NCBI GenBank assembly: GCA_963693285.1
Contig: OY848929.1
Location: 374,501 to 438,500 of the forward strand
From: Xestospongia muta
Taxonomy: Eukaryota; Porifera; Demospongiae; Haplosclerida; Petrosiidae
Direction of reading: 5' to 3'
Length of the DNA: 64,000 nt
This document shows, in pieces, positions 32,474-44,391 of the stretch. The notes under the pieces were generated by a model. It made no database searches. It worked only from the letters and a program-made list of their open reading frames with translations, and was not told the DNA's origin. Position numbers and translations under genes: made by a program. Each line of letters starts with the position of its first letter. Positions within the stretch are counted from its first letter, which is position 1.

Positions 32474-35400
32474 CCCACCTTTGCTAGTTTGTGCTATTGC
32501 CTTGTGAGCAAAGTTTTTCTCTTCTTATGGCTTCAAACACTACTCCAAAGTTTATTCACACTCCACTGCCTTCTCTTGCACTTAGCCGGAATCTCGTAGT
32601 CCAAATGGTGTTTACACCTTGCTTGGCGAAGAAGAGTTAAGCTTTTCAGCTGGAAAGAAGCTTGCGCAAGGTATCTTTGCTGCAAGTGGAGAGTTAGTTG
32701 TTTAGTTATATCTCTTGAGCCACTTCTTGACAACTGAAAACTCACTACAGCTCGTTCGGTATTCATAGCCATACACTGAAAGGGCTTCCGTGTCACTGGA
32801 GTATCCGGATATAGTATACGGTAAATGCAATAAAAATTGCATTTTGTTGCATTAATTTTAGTATTGTTTAGTATAGTATTGTTAACTAAATTAGAACTAG
32901 ACAACCTATTGAATAAAATATGAAGAATATTATAGTGCGCACGATATAGATAAACTCTCCAAATGAAAAGAATCTGCACATATGCAAATAACTATTACAC
33001 ACCTCTAGTGCTAATAATGCTATATAGTGACAAATTTTTTCATAGGACTGGAAGCACTTGAACTCATATAGTGTCACAGGTCATTGATGACCACTTATTA
33101 AGTGTTGCAAATATAATCAACAGTAAGTGCTTCAGGAAACCTTTGAGGCAAACATAATATTCTAAACTTCAACAGTACTTAAACAATTACAAAGGTTCAA
33201 AAATCATAATGAGCTTAATTGATAGGTAGTCATTCAAAAAAGTTGTGGTTCTACTTATAGTAAGTGATTTGGTCTATTTAAGGATATAGTAATGATGTGA
33301 CAACAAAGATAACTTATGTATTTTTCTGTTTACTCATCCAGCCCACAGTATCAAGTTACAAGGAGCAACACTTACAACACACTTATCTAACTCAGCTGCA
33401 AACAGAACTCTGTTTCAACTCCTTTTGTTGTCACTGTTACTGTGTCCAGAAGACATATTGTAAAGTTGTACAATGAGGTTAGGATTACCATTATCATATA
33501 TTACTGAGGTCTATTAACTGCTCTCCCTTTATAGACCACATGCAAACTATCACTGTCACTGAATAAATACATTTATATGTGCATACATAAAGAAGAGTAA
33601 ATCCATTGAATTTACATAAGTTTGCTCAGTTGTGCTTGTGGTTATCACTTTATAATATTAATGTAAAGGAGAAGTGTAGCAAATTCATGGACCCTTGATA
33701 GAACCCTTGCAATCTCTTCCTTGTAGTTACTTGGTAGGGCTGCATCTACCACAAATTGCTCCTGGTCTGACTGCATTAATCACAGACCAGTTTACCACAC
33801 CTAAGCAACTTTTAATACCTCTCGCCACAAACAATTTACATGTCTAGGTCTACACAGATCCATGTAGGGTTGTAGGAATGCAGTCAAGAGGAACTGTATG
33901 GGCGGTAAGTTTGTTTCAATGTACTCTTTAAGGGATGATTTTATATCAATAAACATTGATACTACAATGAATGATGCAGCACTACATAAAGCACAACAGC
34001 TAGACTCAGCATTAATGAAAATCACACAATTTGTAATTTATTACTACTATATAGCAACCATAATATAGTCACATTAATGAAGTTATGATTATAGTTGTTA
34101 TAAGTTGATGTTATTAATGACCACTTAGGATCTCTGTGTGATAATTAAGTTTTGGAATCAATGCTACACTGTAAAGGTTTGTGGATTGGTCCTACAGCAA
34201 TCAACAGCTGAAGGTGAAAGAGTGCTGGAATCCTTTCATTAGTTAGAGCAAGGTCAACTAAACTATCCCCTTACACTAGATCAACAAATCATATAGAATA
34301 TTCTGTCAACAATTGTGGTCCATCTGATGCTCTAGTAACAGTTAGCATAACATTTTAGAACAAACCATTTTTTGCATTGAAACTTCAAACCAGTCGTTTC
34401 ATTTTAAACTTGATTGGCTTTACTGTCTACTAAAAATGACCATACAGGCAATGATTGTAGACTTGCTAATGTATAGCTACAGTATACACTAGTATACTCT
34501 CTGTGATATAATCCAATATTAATAATACATGAACATCCAAAGATGGTTATGTATGTACACAGTGTGGTGATGTATACTATATTAGTGGCTAACATCATAG
34601 TGCAAGGGTTATTGACAGTGGTTGGTGTGTATCATCAATGCTCTAACCATTAGCGATCTAACCACAGCACCTGTGACTCTTATGCATTGGGATGGGCTTT
34701 TAATTCGGGGCCACCTGTCCAATGGATTGGACTCATCTCTCACTCTGCCCTTCCTGTTACAGGATACCTCACCAACACCAGGAATATAACTATTAGATTA
34801 GTTGTATTTATGAAGTTGGTGTCTCTGGTATCACTGAATAGCTTACATTTAATAGAAGGATGTTTATTGCATAAATAAAGCTAGTGTTTATTTAATGGTG
34901 AACAACAATAGACACCCAATTCCATATGACTTAATCAACTAGAAAAACTGCATTATCAAAGCTGTATGCTAATTAATAATGAAGATATAGAGCTGCCCAG
35001 CTTTCAGATAATTTGTGTAAACTAGTATAAGTAGAGAAGCCTCTCTGATAATAACACATAAAGACTCTCTAGGTCTTCTTCAAGTGGCTAGACAATGGAG
35101 AAGTAGTAATCAAAGGACCTGGAGTGTATTTTGCACATATGTTGGAAGCTTTGTAGAGTTATTTGTAGCTACATAAAAGTGCCAATTGAATGAAGCTAAA
35201 ATAATGCTGTACTAAACACCATTCAGTTGATTGCATCTGTAACAAGCATCTGTATTGACATATAATTACTATAAATGTTAGCAATTGACAGTAAACAACA
35301 CTATATACATAATTAAATTTATTTCATGAATAGCTGTTGCTATGAAGTTAGCGTAATGGTTAGAGAAGACGTCCAATTCCTAGTAAAGTTTGCGGATGGT

Positions 35401-36454
35401 CATATAAAACAGCAGCCTTAGAGTTGCATGACAATATACTTGGAGCTATGAACATTAGTTAGCCCGCTTTACAAAGTACATTATTGCTCTCTGGAGGAAG
35501 AACCCATATACGAAACATGTCATATTGAAATAGAGAAATGTTTGTTTAGATGAAGGAATCTGTCCTCTTGACAAGAGGTTGCACACATGAAAGGAGCAAG
35601 AACGGTAGACATTTCTTTGCAGTTAACTTTAACTGTCTTATGGCTTTTAAATGATCACAAAGTAACAATTAAAATATCTATAAACATACGTGGTGAGTGG
35701 TTGTTTGTCTTCAAGTTGGTATGTAACCAAAAACTTGTGTACTAACCAACTGGATAAAAGCTCATAAGAAGAGGTGGATAAACTACTAATAGATATTTTA
35801 AATGTATCAAACATCAACAATTTAATTTGTTACTTGGATGCATTAGATTAGTTGTTTACTTAACTAAAAGATCAACAAGAAAGGTTGTGAAACACCCCTA
35901 AGCTATGTAGCAGTGGACTCAAGACTATGCAAACAGAAGGATGGAATATGGGTTGATGAGACACAGCCCACACTGACTGCCCCACCAGTTGTGGTTCATG
36001 CCCTTCCTTAGTGTACATTGCAAGGCAAAAGTGTCCATTAGTACCATTATGCACCTCTCAAGCAACAGGCTATCAAGACCACAATCAAGTGAATTAATCT
36101 TTGTAGTCAAGAGCAGTGATCTTTGTCTACCTAACCCTACTTGTAGAGCCATGCCTCAAGTAATACCTGTCTAGCAAAATCCCATTAGTCTAAAAGTGAT
36201 GAAGAGAACAAATAGTTGTCAGTATGTGATTAAATAAACTTGCAACAAATAGGCTTCTTTCTTCTTTAAAAATTAGAAAAATGCTTTAAAAAATTAGACC
36301 AGATTAAAATAAGGATATAGCAATTCTCTTAAAGCATTATTTCCATTGTCAGTAAGGAAATGATATCAGGTATAGTTTTATACTGTCATTGACATAGCAT
36401 ACTATTTGAAGCTATAGGAATTAATAACAATTAGTATCATTCTTACATAATTAA
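32474..36454. other. Gene-poor region upstream of Glass-type copy B
   Basis: Four kilobases of mainly AT-rich DNA. It holds the copy B promoter, one candidate small gene (33645-33956), and scattered coding-looking pieces on the minus strand near 34150-34262 (SLVDLALTNERIPALFHLQ then a stop) and 35890-36150. The latter look decayed. No intact transposon, RNA gene or long repeat was recognised. Confidence 0.45.
33645..33956 (-). CDS. Possible small two-exon gene, unrecognised
   Basis: Exons 33819-33956 and 33645-33770 are joined in phase 0 across a 48-bp GT-AG intron of the size typical for this genome. From the ATG at 33956 the product would be 87 residues: MFIDIKSSLKEYIETNLPPI, then LLTAFLQPYMDLCRPRHVN, and after the intron EQFVVDAALPSNYKEEIAR and VLSRVHEFATLLLYINIIK. 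It is helix-rich and has no signature I know. Upstream exons may be missing, and a stop lies upstream in frame. It could be a true small gene or the preserved end of a larger dead one. Confidence 0.35.
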
Positions 36455-37669
36455 TCACTGATTTAGTTTATATTTCTTGGAAGCCAGTTGGGAATTGGTC
36501 TCCAGGTCATATGAGTGACATGAAGCCTTTCTTTTAGATCCTATACAAAGTATAATTGACATAGAATAAATTCACTCTATCTTACCAGCAAGATTCTGCC
36601 GATGTCGAACAATATCATCTGCTGATCCTACAGTTTTTGCCACAGGTTGTGACATGGGATGTTGACTGAAATAGAGGTCAAGCTCTGCTTTCAGTTCAGG
36701 GCAGAAAGTGGGTCTCAAATGTTCCAAATATGGTATTCCAGTAAATGGGTCACTTGGAGGACGTCCATTCATGAGATCTAGTTCACGTGACTTATCAATA
36801 CTGGATTGATCCACATAGTATCCCGAGGGTAGGATGTGAGGAAGTAACATAACCTCATATGTTAAAGCATCCAAAAACTTTGAAGGTGTTTCATTTGCCT
36901 CACTAACAGATGGTACTTCTGCTGCATTCCTACTCCTAGTACTTGTACTTGTACTTGATAAAGACAGGGTATCATGTGATCTCTCATTAGATGTATCATC
37001 ACAATCCACATTATATAGTTTTGTGCTAACAGAACTAGAGGAAGAAGAACCTATTGATTCCTTACTGAGTAAGCTATGCACAACTTGTTCAAATCTCTTC
37101 TTTTGTTCAACGGTAGCACTTTTACTGAGGTGGCCCCATATCTCTATGTATTGAATGGCTAATGGTTTGGGTCCAGAACAATGCAAAAATTCAATATTTA
37201 AAGTAGTTGGATTGAAGGTGATCTTGAGTGGCTGTGAAGTGATTTCTTGGCAAAGTAACTTGGCATGCACTTGGCTTCCAACTACCTTATTAGGTAGCAT
37301 AAAGGAAGATGGGTTCTCTCTCTTGGACCACTGCTTGTTGTGTAGAATAAGAGGCAATCGAATGGTAGAGTAGACAAAGCAACCACAATCTTTCAGAGCA
37401 GTCTCTTTGCCTGCAGACAGTCGAAGTCTGCAGGTTTCTTTATCATCCAACCTGGTTTTAATAAGTATGTGCGTCAAATTAATGGGTAATATGAAGGTTA
37501 ATTTAAGAGATACAGGAGGTCGAACAAAGCTCTCAACTCTTACACCTTTACTCCTCACTAGTGGATCTTGAGAGAATAGGTTTTCAATCTCTAACCCATC
37601 AACAGTGACACAACTGAGTTCAGCATTGGTTATGAAGGGTTTAATACCCCAGTTGACTATATTGTCCAT
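36455..37669 (-). CDS. UBOX5: UBOX5 / RNF37-like U-box protein without a RING domain
   Basis: Two exons (36586-37669 and 36455-36540) encode 389 residues. The N-terminal UBOX5 domain is clear: AELSCVTVDGLEIENLFSQD then SKGVRVESFVRPPVSLKLTF, parallel to the human ADGYEVENLISED and FIKPPV blocks. After a Ser-rich linker the U-box begins PSKFLDALTYEVMLLPHILP and continues GYYVDQSSIDK and RPPSDPFTGIPYLEHLRP, an E2-binding fold without zinc ligands. The second exon adds GSKRKASCHSYDLETN, corresponding to the human nuclear-localisation segment (QKRKIEQ), then stops. Human UBOX5 runs about 150 residues longer and ends in a C-terminal RING; that part is absent here. It should act as a nuclear E3 or E4 ubiquitin ligase through the U-box alone. 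Confidence 0.88.
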
Positions 37670-40600
37670 ATATGGTATATAGTATGTGTTGTAGTAACGA
37701 TAAGAGATATAGTGGGTTCTATCAAAACTACCAGTAAGATACAGGTGAGTAAGAACAGATAGATGTGTGAGTACGTGGGCACTTTACTCTAACCTAAAAA
37801 CCACGTGTTGTGTTAACACTGGACTTTGTTACACATCTCGCGACCCTGAGATAGTAGTGTCCGCTACAATGTGTTGTCTAGAAGGTGAAACCAAGAGGAT
37901 ATGATTTAAGTGTTTTAATAGAGGTAATAATATAGCTATGAATAGTAAATTAAGACTGTAACCTTTCAGGGAAATTATATTCATAAATAATGCATACACA
38001 TACTTAACTAAATCAAACAGGTATGCTAAAAATATGCATTAGACTGACCTGGTGGTCACATACTGTCAACATGCATATCTGTAAACATATCGCCACCACC
38101 ACCTACCACACTAAAATGCATTAAGATACAGACAGCTTGCCTTTGATGATATACAAGTACTAATTATCAGAAACCCGAAGCTAATTACCTTAGCCTGTAC
38201 TGGTAACCAGTAGTAACCATGGAAACATTTCTAATGGGTAGCTAGTGAGAACGTTATATTATAAAAACTATACTAACAACCACAAGCGACACTACAGTGC
38301 TGCACTTTTAACATTGGTATAATTACTGTCATGACATAGATTGTTTGTAGAGGGAAGCGCCTTATGATGTGTGCATTAACTGGCAAGCCTTATCAGTGAG
38401 TTATACAAGTGCCAAGTAAAGGTAGCCTTTCAAACGCAATCCAATTGTCGACCACTTTAATTGTCGGGACAGTTACTTTGCTCTCCTGGTTAAAACCTCA
38501 AACAGGATAGCCATTCAATGTTTTCTTGTCATTTAATTATCATCGTATCCTTTACGCTGTTAACTTCAAGGCAGTTCAAGGAAAGGAGACCTTTTTTAAA
38601 ATGCATAATCCTTTTGTAAAAGTAAAGTGGACTAATGTATCCTGTGATAAACACACTATTTACCATTATAACAAAACAATCATCACTCTAGAAATATTAC
38701 TCCACTTGAACACCAATAAGGGCTCATTAATTCCTTATCAGCACTTTAATATCCTCCTACAAATGTACTTGGACATAGTTTAGGTAATTTGTATACTGAC
38801 CCAACCTGACCTGCTGTACACACCTGTCCTTACGTCTATGTGTATACGATAGCATAAACATCATTTAACATGTGCCAATAGTAAGTATTGTCTATTGAAT
38901 CAAGACCTCAACCATTAAGGAATGATAGTGATAGAGTGTTATTGTATATTTGGTATGACAAGTTAGCAATAGAATGTATGGTATTTGTTGCTATTAAATT
39001 ATTATTGTCTGAATATTAAACAGAGGGAAATAAGAAGTCTTTTCTTTGCTATGTCGTGTGTCCTGAAACCTGCACACACTAACTAAGAGGTGTATTACCT
39101 TACAACAACTATAAATACTTCAATTACAAAGGTATGTGAGAGTGAGCTCTGCCAAGAAAGGTGTTATAAAGAGAGATGGTAATAGTGTGTGTGTGTGTCT
39201 TTCTCTCCCTTGTACAGGTAGAGTTCATTTTCTTGCAACAATAATATTACTTCAACCTTATCAACCAGTTTACTCTGTATTCAATTACATAGACAGCCTA
39301 CTGTATGTCTCTATCATAACTAATCCCTAGTAACCCATTAGTATAAATCTGTCATTTATTGTCATGTACATGGAGTAACCATAGCAACTATAGATTACTA
39401 TTAATATTCTACAACAGGTTACTATGCACACTCAAACAGAACTGTTATTAAACTGTTTGTAACAATCAAGAAGTCATAGATTAATAATAAAACTAGGATT
39501 ATATAATAAATTGTTATGATTCCACCCACCTACTCTGAAATGAAGCTCACTTATAAAAAGAAACCTATTTACTGGCAGCTGGTGATAATATGAAAAATAG
39601 CCTGTTGCCTGGCCTCCTTTGTAAACACACACACACACTTGTCCAGAACTCTCACAAAACCAAAGAGTGTTATACTAATTACACTTGATTGTTAGATAAC
39701 ATTATAGTTTTGCGGTAATTATTGTAAGATCTTATGAGATAAGCCATAATAATGAATGTCATTAGAAGAAAAAATTAACTAAAAATCCAACGACTCATAC
39801 AATCAATGTTAGTGATTATCCAATATACCATATTATGTACCAGATTAGGCACTGTACTATTATATAGTCTGTTATCACTGCATAGACCGCTATGCATGTT
39901 ATCAAGATAACCTCCTACAACCACTAACTCTATAATCAGAATATGATATCATAAAATGTGAGATAGAGGGTAGTTGGAAATGGACAAGGTGGGCTAAACA
40001 CCGCCTAGATAATCCAAGTGATAGACACCTGCTAAATGCTTCCTACTTGTAATACCAACCCTCTGATTCTATCATATGCAAACATTGGTTTAATAGTATT
40101 CATTATTTAAGTGCTGTGTTATACTGATGTTCACAATCATATTGAATAGCTCTAACAATATTCATGAGTAATATGACACTTGTAGGCAGATGTGTAGTGG
40201 CTTCTTCAAGAGGTTTTCAACAGCTGGATCATTAAAAGTCAAGTGGTTGAAGCCTAGGCAAGACTAAACAACCACATTGTGTTTTGATCAATCTATATAT
40301 CCATCCATCCATCCACCTTTCATTCATACATTTGACCACAATCTGACTCATATTTCTGTCTATAAATGCATCCGCTCATTCGTTGTTATATTTCTAGCTC
40401 AATGCCAACAATAATTTTACAAATTTGTAAAACCGTTTTTTGTGGTACGTGTTGTTACTATAGCTACAAACATGAGTAAAATGCACAAATAAACAATTTA
40501 TTTACTTTTGTTCTTAAATAGTACACAGAGACCATGCAGCTGGACTTATACTTGCAATAGATAATAAACAAACAGCTGTAATATCCTCTGCACTAGAGGG

Positions 40601-42624
40601 GGGATTTACTGAGCTCGGTGGACCTAGCCACATGAAAGTATTACTAAGAGACCATCTAACCTAAATCAAATCGACAGTCCACTTGGTTGGGTTCTGTGAA
40701 CACTGTCAGATATATGTAACCCTTATAAGGTGTAAGCTATGATAAATATGCCTTCACCAAATAACATATTATATATTAACATGACACAGACACATACACA
40801 CATATATATATATATTGTATGCATTAAGTCCTAAAACATGACGGCATAATATATTGGGGAAATATTATTACTTCATTATAAAGATAGCAAGTATGACATT
40901 AGTAGCCTTAAACGCCAGCTGGGCTTAATAAGGTCTAACGCAATTATCTTAGTGGACTAGAGAGTTGAAATAGATTTATTAAATAGTTATCATTCTATAT
41001 GCCATCAGATCCTAATGGTATCATGTTTTTGTCTATTATATTTCTACAGCCTGCACACAATATTATGACACATTAGATGGCCAGCTGGAGGAGGTCACAA
41101 TCAACACAATCTTAATACAATGTTGCTAAGCAACTACTGAGTGGGCAGGCTAATCATAAGCCACTAAGCCACTCCTATATGGAGTGTTCCCACAATGGCA
41201 CTATCAGATGTTTATGAATAATTCATTAATTGTGATGTCATGTTGACATTGTTTACTGTTACCAGGGCTATTACTCTATTTTTATTATCAACTATCAACC
41301 GCAATATATACAATGTGGCTAGTGGTTTATACTAGCCTGTACAAATGAAATACAAATTTTACTCACAAATATTAACTAAAATAATTACATGAGAATCCTT
41401 ATTATATTGAAATTGAAAAACAATTTGGACATCATTTTATTAAGTCTTAAGTTAATAACTTTATTAGTTAAGGAAATGTTGACTCTATTTGCCAAAAGCT
41501 ATGTTGTCCAAGAGAAGCTTAGTAAATTTATGTGTGTGTGTGTTATTTGTGAATTCAGCTAATATGAAGCCTATTGTGTGAGGTAAATTATGTTTTGTAA
41601 CGACCCATCCATTCATTTTTTATTATAACACTTATCACTATGACTTGTTAATACCTCAATACTATACACAGACAGGACATATACAGATAAACATATCATT
41701 CAGCATTATAATACATACTGATGTGACTCAATTGGGTCATGCATGAGAGAGGTATGCAAATGTTTACCAGCAAACTAATAGCATTTAATCCTTAGTAAAG
41801 AAATAAGCAAGTATTTCTGTGGTGAGATCAGCCACGGTACATATTTTATTAAAAGAGTACATCCTACAGAGTATATTACTTGAAATTATGGAGTGTTGTA
41901 ATGGGATGAACTACATGGTTTCACAAATTACGTCCAAGCAAGTATACCATTATCTCATACTTCTCATTTAACACCAGTTACAGCTTGCAAACCAATGTAA
42001 TGATCTTGTTTAAGTATCACTTGTATAGAGTAAACACAATTATAGTCAGTAATTACTAATAGAGTAATGATATAATATTTACTATTTATATAACAAAGCT
42101 AGAAGTGACACAGTCCTGATATTATTGATAATGATTTATTATACGTGTTGACAAAGTTAAATTGATGCAGACATAATGACTGTTGTTGTTATAATGATAT
42201 TTACCGCACAAAATCATACAAGTATATCTGTGTGTACGATAACTAATTTGATTATACTATCAGATTAAAGAGAGACTGGAAGTCAATGGAGTCCCCCTTG
42301 TGAGCAAGTAGGGTCTCTTGGAATGAGGACAATAACAAATTGAGCAATAATAGAACAATTAGGACAACATTATCTTTAATAATAGTACAGTACAGGTGTG
42401 CTTTGTCAATAAACATGTACAAGTACGTGTACATATACATGGCACATAATAACACAAATGTAACACATCCTTTTTGAAAAGAAACCAGTTCATTTATAGT
42501 TTGTTTCAAGTGGCTACTTTGTCTAAGCTGTGCAACAAACTATCAATATAATAAAATGTTATTTGATTACCCACAACAATCATTTATGTACTACTAATAT
42601 ACTTAGTTCGCGTGTATAGATATG

Positions 42625-42759
42625 TCACTCTAGTAATAGTATGTGGCCGGTGCCAAACCAAAGGCCAGTAAATGATTTGATTATGTGGTCAGCCTGCTGT
42701 TCTACCCAATGATCGATAGCTCCAGGTGTCCAAGAGAAGGCTTCTGACCAGCTAACCAA
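42625..42759 (-). other. Possible terminal coding exon, unrecognised
   Basis: A GC-richer island in AT-rich DNA. On the minus strand an acceptor (TATCCACAAG) opens a 45-codon frame ending at a stop: LVSWSEAFSWTPGAIDHWVE, then QADHIIKSFTGLWFGTG. The high tryptophan and glycine content is not expected from local base composition, which suggests present or past coding. No partner exon was found. Confidence 0.3.
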
Positions 42760-42876
42760 CTTGTGGATACAACACAAGTTGATTAGTAAAGAAACTTAAT
42801 TGTTATCAATTGATTCTTCTGTAAACTAAGACCTGTTTGTATGAAACATGAGTATTCTACTTTACTTTTCATGTAG

Positions 42877-43078
42877 TTCCATTCAAGTTTTAAAAAATCA
42901 TATTATATTACAATTTAGAAGATACAAAAATCTTGTTGTAAAAGGGAGTGTATTAAAAAAACATGATGAAGCCTTTAAAGGAACATATACTGCACAAGGT
43001 CAAAATGGACATGAACAGACATTAGGCCCACTAGACAAAAAGGAACTACCTATATTGTTCAATAAGTTTACATTGTGA
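42877..43078 (+). other. Possible coding exon, unrecognised
   Basis: After an acceptor-like TTTTCATGTAG the frame runs SSIQVLKNHIILQFRRYKN, VVKGSVLKKHDEAFKGTY and QTLGPLDKKELPILFNKF before a stop. Composition is coding-like and lysine-rich. No upstream exon was found; a link to the small gene at 43426 is possible but would need another frame arrangement. Confidence 0.25.
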
Positions 43079-43330
43079 TAAGGTTAGCACAACAAATGCT
43101 ATTCACTGACATAAAAAGGTCAGCAGTTTAGTGATTATTACTGGATCAAACAGTCTGGTATCCTCTTCTCATCTTACACAAAATATCTTGTGTATGATAT
43201 GTTATGATAGAACATAAGATTATCAGTAAAAGGGATAAGAACTACTATACTAACAAGAGATACACGTACACGTGTGAACTATGAACTTTGTTTTGCTCAA
43301 TTTACTAGTAGTATCATGAAGCATATATTA

Positions 43331-43331
<1 letters not shown>

Positions 43332-43403
<72 letters not shown>
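43332..43403. repeat. (AC)n microsatellite
   Basis: A pure AC dinucleotide run of about 36 units, 22 bp before a candidate small gene. Confidence 0.97.
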
Positions 43404-43407
<4 letters not shown>

Positions 43408-43425
43408 CTAGCTAGCTAGGAAAAA

Positions 43426-43991
43426 ATGACAAAAAAACCTGAAAATTCTAACTGTTTTGATTATGAATACAAAGACATTGAGATAACTTTGGTATCCATG
43501 GTAACAGTCTTAAATAGAACTGTTAAAGGCATAGTCAATGAAGGTGTACAATTTGAGGTTAAGTATATATATAAGAACAATGAAGTCATCTCACTAACAC
43601 ACACATCACAGGTAACAACCCAGTAGTGGCTAGACAAACTTACTAATTGTATTAAAAAAGAGTTTTTAGTAAATTGGTATATCTATCTAGTAATTTTTAA
43701 TAACCTGACCTCATAATTGTAAACACATTAAATAATACATTTATTTAATAAAAGTGATAGAAGAATAATAATTTTATCTATGTTAAAATGGACGGATGGA
43801 CAGATGGATGGACAGCCAAATGGACAGATAGGTATAAGGACAAATTGATGGATGAATAATGTATGATCTAAGCTAACCAGTCCTGTTCTGTTCCCTTTAT
43901 CACAACTTTTGTGGTCAATATACAGGAAACCTTAAAGGTGAAGGTTCATGAAAGAGGATCAATAGTATCAATAAAGGAAGTACACTCGTAA
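43426..43991 (+). CDS. Candidate small two-exon gene, 83 residues, unrecognised
   Basis: Exon 1 (43426-43611) begins ATG after an AC microsatellite and ends CACAG at a GTAACA donor; exon 2 (43926-43991) follows a TATACAG acceptor. Both are in phase 0 and together encode MTKKPENSNCFDYEYKDIEI, TLVSMVTVLNRTVKGIVNE, GVQFEVKYIYKNNEVISL, and after the splice ETLKVKVHERGSIVSIKEVH plus serine and a stop. Alternating hydrophobic residues suggest a small beta-barrel or sandwich. The intron, 314 bp, is longer than usual here. I recognise no family. The consistent frame across the splice is the main support. Confidence 0.45.
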
Positions 43992-44391
43992 CTGTTCTTA
44001 TGTTAGCATACATTGTGGTTTTATCAAACAGAGCCAAATATGATATCATATAATGCTATAACCCACTACTATAACAAACTCTGCATTTAATTAAGAACTG
44101 AGGTTTTTATTTTTTATGTACTACTAAATTAACGTAGATTCAATAATAAAATACTCTATGATACTAGCCCGTACTATAGTAATCCATTCTAGTTTAGATG
44201 ACCTAACTTTAACGTATTACTGCGGTTTTTATAATAATTATAACAATAGCCTTACTTTCTAAGCAGAGCTCTGTCGAGTACACTTTCTGCGCCACGCCCA
44301 TTTACGAATTAATTGGACTCGTTAACATGGCGACCAACGAATATGCAATCTGGTGAAAAAGACAGACTACACTTTTCGAATTATTTCCAGC

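Larger units (their letters stand above)
37670..43425. other. Gene-poor AT-rich region between UBOX5 and a small candidate gene
   Basis: Nearly 5.8 kb in which I cannot support a complete gene. It contains the UBOX5 promoter, a TATATA run near 40803, a CCAT repeat near 40303-40315, a coding-looking minus-strand segment at 42625-42759 and a plus-strand frame at 42877-43077. Open frames elsewhere are short, mostly lack splice support and have AT-driven amino-acid content. Confidence 0.45.

Noticed and set aside
34150..34262. Possible LINE endonuclease fragment (VDLALTN)
   Set aside because: One short motif resembles the LDLVLTN block of such enzymes but the following SDH motif is absent and the frame stops, so it cannot be assigned.
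34620..34700. Second A-box-like sequence on the minus strand
   Set aside because: Only the GCTAATGGTTAGAG block resembles a tRNA; the rest does not fold as one.
35340..35400. tRNA-like A box (TAGCGTAATGGTTAGAG)
   Set aside because: No matching B box or cloverleaf follows within a tRNA length, so at most it is an old SINE fragment.
38526..38783. 85-codon open frame in the gene desert
   Set aside because: Starts with a non-ATG codon, is rich in AT-driven residues, and has no splice signals or homologous motif.
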